NCBI GenBank assembly: GCA_026225945.1
Contig: JAMJFZ010003581.1
Coordinates: 9,010,001-9,074,000, forward strand
Direction: 5' to 3'
Length of the DNA: 64,000 nucleotides
DNA from: Cricetomys ansorgei
Taxonomy: Eukaryota > Chordata > Mammalia > Rodentia > Nesomyidae
Shown: piece by piece, positions 51,526 to 60,217 of the stretch
Position numbering within the stretch: the first letter of the stretch is position 1
How the letters are laid out: the number at the start of each line of letters is the position of its first letter
Notes under the pieces: generated by a model
Seen by the model: only the letters and a program-made list of their open reading frames with translations
Database searches by the model: none
What the model was told of the DNA's origin: nothing
Made by a program: the position numbers and the translations under genes

Positions 51526-51639
51526 TTTGGAAAAGAAACAGTCTTGCAGGGGCTGCTGTGTGCCTGGAGCCCTGGCTGGGTGGGGCACACTGTTGGGTGA
51601 CTGGAAAGGTCCTCTTCTCCAAAGGAACAGGAACAAGGG

Positions 51640-51921
51640 GCTTAGGGTGGTTAAAGGGCCTGCCGTGCAAGCATGGGGACCTGCCTCTCCGTCCTCACAA
51701 CCCAGTGAAACCTGGCACGGTGGTGAGCAGCTGTGACCCCAGTGCTGGGAAAGTGGGAGACAGGACGATTCTGGAGCTCATTGGTCAGCCAGCCCAGCCA
51801 GTTGGTGAGCTCTGGGTCAGTGAGAGACCCTGCCTCAAGAACCAATGTGGAGAATGATTTAGGAAAATACTTGATGTTAACCTCTGACCTCCACATGCAT
51901 GTACATGCTGGCACATCTATG

Positions 51922-51958
<37 letters not shown>
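51640..51958 (+). repeat. Composite rodent SINE with (CA)n tail
   Basis: 'ggcacggtggtgagcagctgtgaccccagtg' to 'gagagaccctgcctcaag' and 'gttaacctctgacctccacatgc', then (CA)n at 51925-51957. Confidence 0.6.
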
Positions 51959-51959
<1 letters not shown>

Positions 51960-51960
<1 letters not shown>

Positions 51961-52304
51961 GAGAAAGCTTTTCCAGGGACATTACCTGTGAGCTCAGATG
52001 GCATGACCGGGACAGGATGGTGACACCTCTCTGTGTCCACATTTCCACTTTTCCAGTGGTTTTCCCTGACTCTGGGAATGCTGGGTCCAACTTGCAAAAC
52101 CAGGCTGACTAGCGGGGAAACCAAGGCAGATATTGAGTCAGGCCCAAGACTGACCCTTGAACCCACTGCATTCTGATCCCAAGCCCACAGTGCTTGTAAG
52201 AGAGCTGCCAACTCTGCCTGAGCCCTGTGCCTGCTTCTGTAATAGGAGTGGCCCTGTCCTGGGGTAGGCAGTTGTGTGGACATCTATGCTAGGTTGCCCC
52301 TCCC
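51960..52304. other. Unique sequence
   Basis: Nothing recognised. Confidence 0.4.
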
Positions 52305-52500
52305 CTCGCTCTTTTGAGACAGAATCTCACGTAGCCTAGATGGGCCTTGAACTTCTGATCCTCCTGACCCCGTCTCAGCAGAGTGGTATGATTACAGGCA
52401 TGAGCCAGCACGTCTGGTTTGTGAGATGCTGTCGATGAAATCTAGAGCTTCCTGCATCTAGGCAAGTACTCTACCCACGGAACTTGATTCCTAGCCCCTG
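52305..52500 (-). repeat. B4 SINE
   Basis: Reverse B1-like half ('gagacagaatctcacgtagcc', 'gattacaggcatgagcc') then a reverse ID half ('ggcaagtactctacccacgg', 'cctagcccc'). Confidence 0.65.
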
Positions 52501-53194
52501 TATTGTCTCTTCGTGTCTCCTGACTGGCCTTCCTGCAGCAGTGGCTGCTCAGAGCTGACAAACCACCCTCTCAACCTGGAATCAGCTTCCCCAACTCCTT
52601 CCTTTCCTTCTGCGGTTCATTCACTGCCTAGGCACCGTTTAAGGGGCCTTTGTCTAGGGTCACAGTTTGCTCAGGATTGACCCTGAAGCTCCCACACAAT
52701 GGGCAGCTGTGATAGACTCAAGGAGAAAGGACATCTTCCCGCCACGGAGGCGGGCTTGTAACAAACGACTTAAACAGGCATCCTGGCTCTGGGCTCACAC
52801 TTTGCGGTTTCAGCTGCCAGACATGTGCTTTTCTGGGAATGCAGGAAATTGGCTCTGCCCTTTGAAGAAGGGTAGCTGTGTCTCCTGTGTTTGGCAGTTC
52901 CAGACTGTTGCTGAACACCTTCCTGGCCCTGGGCTATGAGTGAGGTCAGCTGCTGAACCCTTCCATGAGTGGGGTTCTTCTTCAAGGGGACTCCTAAAAT
53001 CAAAGGTGGCCACCTTCAGCCCCACGCAGGGTGGGGGTGATCCCCAATCCAGGAAAAGCCAGGCTGCCAGGACCCAGCCCTGGTGTCGGCTCTGTAGCCT
53101 TTATCAAGCCCCAGCCTCTCTGTCTCTCGTGGTATAGGAACAGTAAGCACACTGTTGTTTCGAATGAACTGCAAAAATTAAATCAGGTTGACAC
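52501..53194. other. Unique sequence
   Basis: Nothing recognised. Confidence 0.4.
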
Positions 53195-53345
53195 TCCAGT
53201 GTGATGGTGCGTATTTGTAATCCCAGAATTTGGGAGGTGGAAGCAGGAAGATCGGGAGTTGGAGGTCACCTTTAGCTATTTAGCAAGTTCGAGGCCAGCC
53301 TGCGCTGTAAGAGACCCTGTCTCAAAAATATAAAAAAATAAAATA
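53195..53345 (+). repeat. B1/B4-like SINE
   Basis: 'gtgtgatggtgcgtatttgtaatcccag' to 'gaccctgtctcaaaaatat'. Confidence 0.55.
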
Positions 53346-53349
53346 TTAG

Positions 53350-53508
53350 GAGGCTGGAGACATAGCAGTTAAGAGCACTTTCTCTTAAGGACTTGGTTCC
53401 TTTCCAGAGGAGTCAAGTTTAGTTCCCAGAACCCACCTCAGGCAGCTCACATTACCTATAACTCTGAATCCAATACCCTCTTCTGGTTTCCTTAGACACT
53501 TGCACACA

Positions 53509-53552
<44 letters not shown>
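53350..53552 (+). repeat. B2/B3-family SINE with (CA)n tail
   Basis: 'ggctggagacatagcagttaagagc', 'tccaataccctcttctgg', then (CA)n at 53514-53551. Confidence 0.7.
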
Positions 53553-53553
<1 letters not shown>

Positions 53554-53559
53554 AAGTGT

Positions 53560-53725
53560 TTTTTTTGTTGTTTGTTTGGTTTTTTGAGACAGGGTTTCTC
53601 TGTTGTAACTCTGGCTGTCCTGGAACTCGCTCTGTAGACCAGGCTGGCCTTGAACTCATGGATTCGCCTGCCTCTGCCTCCCAAATGCTGAGACTAAAGG
53701 CATGTGCTACCACTGTCCGACACTA
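53560..53725 (-). repeat. B1 SINE
   Basis: Well-preserved antisense B1. The flank CTGAAGTG beside (CA)n at 53552 mirrors the flank of the sense B1 at 54206. Confidence 0.8.
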
Positions 53726-53839
53726 AAGATTTCTTTTATTACAAATGTTCACTAGCCCAAGGAAGTAATTCTACAGGGAGGGAACACTTTTATGCAAACA
53801 TATAGTCAGTATATATTATGTAGAAAAATAAAACATTTC

Positions 53840-53985
53840 AAGATGGGTGTGGTGGGTGGTTCCTGTGCTCTCAGCACTCCAGAAGTCAAAACAGGAAGAT
53901 CAGTAAACACCTGAGGCCAGCCTGATCTACATTGCTGAATTTCAGGCCAGTCTAGGCTATATATCAAGAGTCTGTTTGAAAAAAT
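53840..53985 (+). repeat. B4/B1-like SINE
   Basis: 'gatgggtgtggtgggtgg', 'gaggccagcctgatctacattgc', short A-rich end. Confidence 0.5.
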
Positions 53986-53989
53986 AAAA

Positions 53990-54204
53990 GTAGCTGGAGA
54001 GGTGAGTCAGCAGTTAAGAGCACTGGTTGTTCTTCTTGGGGACTTGGATTCAATCCCCAGCCCCCACATATTGACTCAAGCTTTTGGAACTCCTGTTCCA
54101 GGGGACCTGATACTTTCTTCTCGTCTCCGAGGGCACCAGGCACACGTGTGAGGCACAGACATACAGGCAAGCAAAATACCCATACACATACACATAAAAA
54201 TAGA
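53990..54204 (+). repeat. B2/B3-family SINE
   Basis: 'gctggagaggtgagtcagcagttaagagc', 'ttcaatccccagcccccac' and 'ataaaaata' end. Confidence 0.7.
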
Positions 54205-54205
54205 T

Positions 54206-54370
54206 ACCCGGGTGGTGGTGATACACGCCTTTAACCCCAGCACTTGGGAGGCGGAGGCAGGCAGATCTCTGTGAGTTCAAGGCCAGCCTGGTCTACAGAG
54301 TGAGTTCCAGGACAGCCAGAGTTACACAGAGAAACCTTATCTCAAAAAACCAAACAAACACCAAAAAAAA
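54206..54370 (+). repeat. B1 SINE
   Basis: Well-preserved B1 ending '...ccaaacaaacaccaaaaaaaaa', followed by CACTTCAG and (TG)n at 54380-54413. Confidence 0.85.
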
Positions 54371-54376
54371 ACACTT

Positions 54377-54378
<2 letters not shown>

Positions 54379-54418
<40 letters not shown>

Positions 54419-54545
54419 GGAGGCCTGAGGACAACTTGTGGAAGTCTGTTCTCTCCTTCCTAGTGGGTTCTGGGGATCAAATTCAGGTCCTTGGGCTCGG
54501 TGACATGCACCTTTGTCCCATGAGCCATCTCTCTGTCGGTGAGGG
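54379..54545 (-). repeat. B3-type SINE with (TG)n tail
   Basis: (TG)n then 'aggcctgaggacaacttgtgg' and 'catgagccatctctctg' in reverse. Confidence 0.65.
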
Positions 54546-54595
54546 TGAACTGCTCACTATTTCTTTTAAACTGTCGGCCTCCCTCGTTCAGTGAG

Positions 54596-54646
54596 CTTTG
54601 AAAGAAAGAAGGAAAGAAGGAAAAGAAAGGGAAAGAAAGAAAGCAA
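54596..54646 (+). repeat. (GAAA)n purine tract
   Basis: About 50 bases of GAAA/GGAA units. Confidence 0.85.
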
Positions 54647-54884
54647 TTAGGAGCAAGCAGCTGGACCAGTGCTCATAAACAAGTAGGCCTTGTCTCACCA
54701 ACACCTGCAGCATGTCACAGACCATTCCTGGTCCCCTCCTGCCGAGTCGCCCTTTCTCCCTCCCAGGCAGTCCCTCAGGGCTAACTGGATCCTGACTTCT
54801 CACACAGTAGATGTTTTGTGCCTGGTTTTTGAACTTTATATTCGCAGGTGGGACTTCATGCGTTCCTAGGTTTTGTTGGTGTTG

Positions 54885-55045
54885 CTGGTGGTGGTTTTTT
54901 GAGACAGCACCTCTGAGTAGCCCTGGCTGTCCTGGAACTCCCTATGTGGTCCAGGTGGCTTCAAGCACACAGAGATCTGCCTGCCTCTGCTTCTGCCTTC
55001 TGAGTGCTGAGATCAAGGGAATGCTGCGCCACACCCAGCGTGGCT
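54885..55045 (-). repeat. B1 SINE
   Basis: 'gagtagccctggctgtcctgg' to 'gagtgctgagatcaaggg' and the reversed 5' end. Confidence 0.7.
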
Positions 55046-55147
55046 CCAGGGATTTCTGAGTCTGGCCTCTATTGCGACACCTCTGTGAGAGCCGCAGGCA
55101 GTGGTGTGTGGGGTCAGTGGCTGAGTGGTGTGGAATGGTTGTGCACA

Positions 55148-55312
55148 GCTTTTTTTCGTGGTGGGGGAAGGGGCCGCTGGCCTGAAGCTTTCTATGTAGA
55201 CCAAGCTGGCCTCGAATTCATAGAGATCTCCCTGCCTCTGCCTCTGCCTCTGCCTCTGCCTCTGCCTGCAGAGCGCTAGGATTAAAGCCCTGGCCGCCAC
55301 CGCACCCAGCAC
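55148..55312 (-). repeat. B1 SINE with (TGCCTC)n expansion
   Basis: Antisense B1. Its usual two TGCCTC units have become five perfect plus one imperfect at 55233-55268. Confidence 0.8.
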
Positions 55313-55449
55313 TGTGTACAGTGTCTTTATCCCTTTTTCTCCGGCGGACATAGGAGCAGCTAGTTTGGGTTTCTTTCATAGTCCTGCCAGGGGACCCCCT
55401 CATCCGTGTGGCCTTGGGTGACCACATGGATTTCAGCTTTGTGATTGAA

Positions 55450-55676
55450 CTTTCATTTTATTTATTTATTTATTTTTGAGATAGGGTCTCAAGTGATTAA
55501 CCTCAAATTCCCTATGTAGCCAAAGATGACCTTAAACGTCTGCTCTTGCCTCTGTGCGAGCTTCAGTCACAGGTGTGCACCAACTTGCCCAGTTTATGCA
55601 GTGCTGGGGATTGAACCCAGGGCTCTGTGTGCTGGGCATATACTCTTACCAATTCAGCTGCGTCTCCAGCCCCTAC
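55450..55676 (-). repeat. B4 SINE
   Basis: (ATTT)n, reverse B1-like half, then 'gctggggattgaacccagggctctgtg' and 'cagctgcgtctccagcccc'. Confidence 0.65.
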
Positions 55677-55825
55677 GATCCAATTTTTAAAGGATCTACC
55701 TGCAAGGCAGAAAACTTCCCAAGAAGCTGGGACTGGATGACAAATACCTCTCAGCTCGTGGGAGACGGTAGGGGGATGAAGAGTTTGTAGCCGGCCTGGG
55801 CAGCACAGCGGGACCCTGTCTTTCA

Positions 55826-56000
55826 AAGCAGTACTGGAGAAGTAGTTCATTTGGTAGAGTACCTGCCTAGCACTCACAAAGCCCTGAATTCGATGCCCAG
55901 CAAAACCAGATGTGGCCATGCACATGCACCTGGGAAGAGGAAGCAGGAGGATCAGAAGTCATCCTCAGCTACTAGTGAGTTCAAGAGCAGCCCAGAGTCC
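55826..56000 (+). repeat. B4 SINE
   Basis: 'ctggagaagtagttcatttggtagagtacc', 'gaattcgatgcccagc', then a B1-like half to 'gttcaagagcagcc'. Confidence 0.6.
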
Positions 56001-56734
56001 ATCAGCGTCCCCGTCACTCAGGGTCCCACCTGGCCAATGGCCATTGCTCTGAGTGCAGAGCTTGGGCCTGGCAAGATGACCTTTGGGACAGGGGGAACCC
56101 TTTCTTTTCAGAGATGCATGTTCAGACGTGATCAGAATCTGGTGGGGCTCCTGTTTGCCTCCCTTCCCCAGAGGTGACCGTCTGGAACAGTTTCAGTTCC
56201 TGGGAGCCCAGATTAGTATGTTAAAAGTAGAGGTGGGAGCCGGGCTATCTTCATCCATTCTGCGTCCTGCTGCTTAGGATCTGTGTAGCCTTGGATAAGT
56301 CACTTCCCTGTGCCTCCACTTCCTCCCTGAACCATCTCTACAGTGACAGTCCTTCCCTTCTAGACTAACTTCCAGCATTACCACCCGTCTCATCTTTCCT
56401 CTTCCTCCTCCTCTTCCTCCTCTTCCTCCTCCTCCTCCTCCTTCAGCTTCATTGAGTATCTTTGACACCTCCTTTCCTGGACCCAAAACTTCCCACTGAC
56501 ATCTCTCTATACTCTCATCCTGACTTCCACCCATCTCCTTAGGAAAAATTTTACCCAGCTTGTTCTACTCAAGTGTAAATGACTGATTAGGAAAGCCCAC
56601 CTGTGGGCATGTGTGTGGGTGAAACCCGAGGAGACAGGGACCCTCTTTCTAGTTGCTGAATGACTTCAGGCCTGCGGGCTAATTCCCTATACTCACCGTA
56701 TCTACTAGAAGTCTCACAGTAGCTCCACCAAGAA
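56001..56734. other. Unique sequence with MIR and (TCC)n
   Basis: A sense MIR lies at about 56270-56360 ('gtgtagccttggataagtcacttccctgtgcc'). A (TCC)n/(TTCC)n tract lies at 56395-56450. Confidence 0.6.
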
Positions 56735-56890
56735 GGGTTTCGTTTGTTTTGAGACAGGGTTTACTATGTAGCCTTGGCTGGCCTGGAACTCACTACGTAG
56801 ACCAAGTTGGCCTTGAACTCATAGTTACCTGCTTGCCTCTCCCTCCCAGGTACTGGGATTAAAGGTGTGTGCCACTATGTCTGGCACTGG
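56735..56890 (-). repeat. B1 SINE
   Basis: 'tttgagacagggtttactatgtagcc' to 'gggattaaaggtgtgtgcc'. Confidence 0.75.
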
Positions 56891-56914
56891 AAAGCACTTT
56901 CATTGGTTTGCTTT

Positions 56915-57015
56915 ACAGAGATCAAGAAAGCTAGCCACAGAGAGGTTTGGTAATTTCTCCAGGTCACTCAGCCAGTGAAGGCAGGATGTGAGCCGGGATC
57001 TCGCTGGGTTGTGCT
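56915..57015 (-). repeat. MIR
   Basis: 'agagaggtttggtaatttctccaggtcactcagcc' matches reverse MIR. Confidence 0.65.
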
Positions 57016-59169
57016 AATCTATGGGCTGAGGCAGGCCGAAGACCTGGATGAATGGCAGCTGAAGCACCTGATGGGTCCTGGCGTGCAGGTGGGGTTGGCA
57101 GTGCCACTGGGAGAGGCAGGGACTTTCAGGGGCCACTGACTCCCCTTAGGAAGCATACTTGGGGACAAGATTCTATCCTGGTCCCTATACATAGTAGGCC
57201 CTGTGGGTCCCATGTTCCCGGGTTTGCACAGTGGGTCCTTTCCAGGCTTCAAGGGGCAGAGAGGGAGGGGCACAGACATTTGGACTTTCTCTGTCTCTTG
57301 GTTCATCCTGGCTGGAAGGCACTGAAGCTGATCACCGTTCAGGGGTGCCCCGGTCCCCACAAGCCTTTGATCTGTATCCATTCTCTCAAGCCCAGCAGGG
57401 GAGGCTACAGTTCTGCCATCAGGAACATAGGGTTCAGTAGCTCTGCCCGAGGTTCTGGGGAGCGGGAACCTCCCTCATAGGTTACTGGCACCCACCCCTG
57501 TCGGCCAGACTCTCAGCATTCACAGAATATGCCAGGAGGCTCCCAATGGAGGGCTGAATTCCCATACCCATTTCACAGATGGGGAGCTGAGGCTGGTGCA
57601 GTCAGAGCATGGCTTAGTGGGTCTAGCATAGTCCTTTGGGGTAGCCAGCCCCTCAGGCCAACCCTTTGTCAGGGGAACAAGGGCCTCCTTCTCCCTAGCC
57701 CTCCCTGAGCCGGCTGGCACGGCCAGGCCCCTTGGCCCCCACTGGCCATCTGAAGTCGGATTGTCCATGGAGGAGCGGCTGCTAGCTGCATGGGTGGATG
57801 TGTGGGGCTGCATCTGGTCAGAGCCAGGGGCCTGTTTGCTAGCGTGATTGACAGGCTGTGGTGTGAAGACAGGGACTCCCCTCTGTAGGAGCCAGAGAAG
57901 GGGTGGTAAGAGGGAGTAGAGGCTGCAGCTGGTGGCTGCTATGCAATGGGGGCAGGGCAGGGGTGTCGGTGCCTGGGTTGTTGGGGGCTGCCCTGTAGAC
58001 CATGGGATACCCAGGCCCTTTACTGGGCAGAGGATGAAAAATGATGAGGTTATTGCCACTGCATGCCACAAAACGGTGGGTACCCTCACTCCATTAGGGA
58101 GACACTTAGCTAGCAGGTGGTGTCCTGGTTGGGGATCCCTGACCTCGGCTCCACTCCTGGCCCTGGGTCAACCAGTTATGCAACTGGGAACAACTCCTGC
58201 CCCCAGCCCTGTATATCTCCCTCTTCTCCCCAAGTGGCGTAGACCTGGGGTGGAGTCAAGACACTCACCTGCCCTGGGCCTCTCTTCCTATCTTTATGAA
58301 AAGACCAGGTTTGTGGTTGAGCAAGGGCTTCCCAACAGGGCGGATGGAGGTTGAATCCCAGTGTGAAGACCCTGGCTAGGCTGTGCGGGTTTAGCCCTTC
58401 CTGCCTCATGTACTCAGGCACTGCGAAAGCCACGGTTTTTGTTGAACATGGAGGAAGAGCTGTTCCCAGACAGGGAAACAGACTCCGAGAGATTAAATGG
58501 CTTGCCAAGAAGTGCCAGAACTGGGTTTCTGCCCCCCTCCCCCAGCCCTGTTGGAAAGCTCTTACTCAACCCCGAAATCACATCTTGCCAAACCTCTCCA
58601 GTCCCTGTTACCCTCGTTGACCCAGGTACCCCCAGGTCCTGTGTTGCTCAGATAGTCTTGGGCTGTCCTTGAGAAGTCACCGAGTTCTGCTCTTTTTGTG
58701 TGGCACACTGAAGGGAAGGAACTTGACCAGTGTCACTCAGTGAGCTAGGGAGCGTGTAGGCTGGGCACCAGACTCATTCTATCTCACCCTCCCACTTTCT
58801 AGCCTAGCTTTGGGGGCCGTAGCCACACCTTCCCACAGTGGGCCCAGCTCCAAGCTCCCAGCAGAGAGGAGCCCTTAGACGGACCTTCCTCACAAGGCTA
58901 TACCTGCTAGTGTGCCCTCCCTTCCCCGAGGTTATGAAATCCAGCAGCTGGGGGACTATGTCCCCTGTGCCTGGTTCATGGATCATATCCATTCTCTTCA
59001 TTCCCTTCACCCACTGGCTCCTGTCTCACAGGCCCCAGCGGCTAGAGGCCGAAGGTAGTGCAGTAAACAAACAGATGGCATGCTTCCCCTCAGGGGACTC
59101 GCATTCCTAGTAAGGAACAGCCAGTGAAGACAGTAACAAACTCAGTAAGAAGCAAAAAATGCCCCATCC
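57016..59169. other. Unique block before the first Tfeb coding exon
   Basis: About 2.1 kb. Antisense MIR remnants at about 57555-57625, 58430-58545 and 58690-58790; no SINE of rodent type. Confidence 0.45.
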
Positions 59170-59640
59170 TAGATGGTGGCACCTGATACAGAGGAGCAGG
59201 GGAGAAGGCCGGTTTAGAGTGGTCCCATTCGGAGTCTTGGAGGAGGCGAGGTGAGCCTCGATGGCATGTGGAGAGAACATTCCAGGTGGAGGGAACAGCA
59301 AGTGCAAAGGGCCCTGAGGTGGAAGCATGCCTGGGGTGTTTGGAGGATTGTTTAAGGCTGGAGGTGTGGCTGTAGTCGGTTAGAAGGCGCCAGGGAAGCG
59401 TGTGGATGTGTGTGGGGGGGGAGGGGCTGTCTAAGGGGACCATGAAGGCACCGCAGGTTGCAGAGGGCCGTTCGGGCTGCGTTTAAGCTTTTGCTTAACT
59501 CAAAGCTTTTGCTTTTGCTTTGAGTGAACTGGGAGCCACAGAGAGTTCTGAGCAGAGAGCAGGGGAGGAACTCGTAGGACTGTAGAGCTACAAAGCAGGT
59601 GGTGGGGGAGGGGCGTGGAGGGAATCTGAGCATCTGGAGG
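59170..59640. repeat. Possible ancient interspersed repeat
   Basis: 'gaacagcaagtgcaaagggccctgagg' and 'tgagtgaactgggagccac...ttctgagcagag' resemble an old mammalian repeat that I cannot assign to a family. An inverted repeat ACTCAAAGC/GCTTTGAGT lies at 59498-59525. Confidence 0.3.
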
Positions 59641-59809
59641 CTCCTCAGGCTCTCCGAGGAGGCGTGGTGGGGGCTGGGCTGGGGAGGGGCAGAAGAGCAG
59701 GATGGAGCTTAGGCCAGGTATGATGTAGATGTGACATCGAGGGGTCAGGTGGGCTCCTGCAGCCAGCTGTGGAAGGACAGACGAGTTTTCTTCTCCTTCT
59801 GGTCTGGCA

Positions 59810-59915
59810 GTCAGGAAACTTAGGCTCATGGCTCAGCTCGCTCAGTGGCCTTGGGCAAATCCCTTCTGTCCGGACTCAGTTTCTCCTTGTGTACAATGGG
59901 AGCAACCGTATTTGT
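59810..59915 (+). repeat. MIR next to the Tfeb coding-exon acceptor
   Basis: 'ggccttgggcaaatccc', 'ggactcagtttctcc' and 'acaatgggagcaa' follow the sense MIR core. It ends within a few bases of an AG acceptor at 59919-59920. Confidence 0.7.
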
Positions 59916-59920
59916 GCCAG

Positions 59921-60004
59921 CCCACGTTTAAAGACTACGAGGATGATGATTACTTCATGGACCTGTCTCCCCTCGACGACAGGGAGCCCGAACCAGCAGC
60001 TGCC
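59921..60004 (+). other. Tfeb: Tfeb exon 2 5' UTR or in-frame extension (boundary uncertain)
   Basis: Acceptors AG at 59919-59920 and at 59981-59982 could both begin the exon. The second has the better pyrimidine tract (ctgtctcccctc) and a CAG|G context. The 84 bases are fully open in the Tfeb frame and include an ATG at 59957 with a T at -3. Confidence 0.5.
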
Positions 60005-60106
60005 ATGGCGTCACGCATCGGGCTGCGCATGCAGCTCATGCGGGAACAGGCGCAGCAGGAGGAGCAGCGAGAGCGCATGCAGCAGCAGGCTGTCATGCAT
60101 TACATG

Positions 60107-60137
<31 letters not shown>

Positions 60138-60217
60138 TGGGGGGCCCACCCACACCAGCCATCAACACTCCAGTCCACTTCCATTCGCCGCCACCTGTGC
60201 CTGGGGAGGTGTTGAAG
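60005..60217 (+). CDS. Tfeb: Tfeb first coding exon
   Basis: Residues 1-71: Rag-binding N-terminus, glutamine-rich segment with ten consecutive Gln (mixed CAG/CAA) and PPPVPGEVLK. Donor AAG|GTAGGT. Confidence 0.95.

Larger units (their letters stand above)
13315..59920 (+). other. Tfeb: Tfeb intron 1
   Basis: About 46.6 kb between the donor at 13315 and acceptors at 59920 or 59982. It contains dozens of SINEs in both orientations, large microsatellite arrays, one minisatellite and several unique blocks that could hold enhancers or alternative first exons. Confidence 0.75.

Noticed and set aside
53350..54545. A single large inverted segmental duplication
   Set aside because: The outer B2/B3-type SINEs on the two sides belong to different subfamilies and the B1 bodies differ; only the B1 and its junction match.
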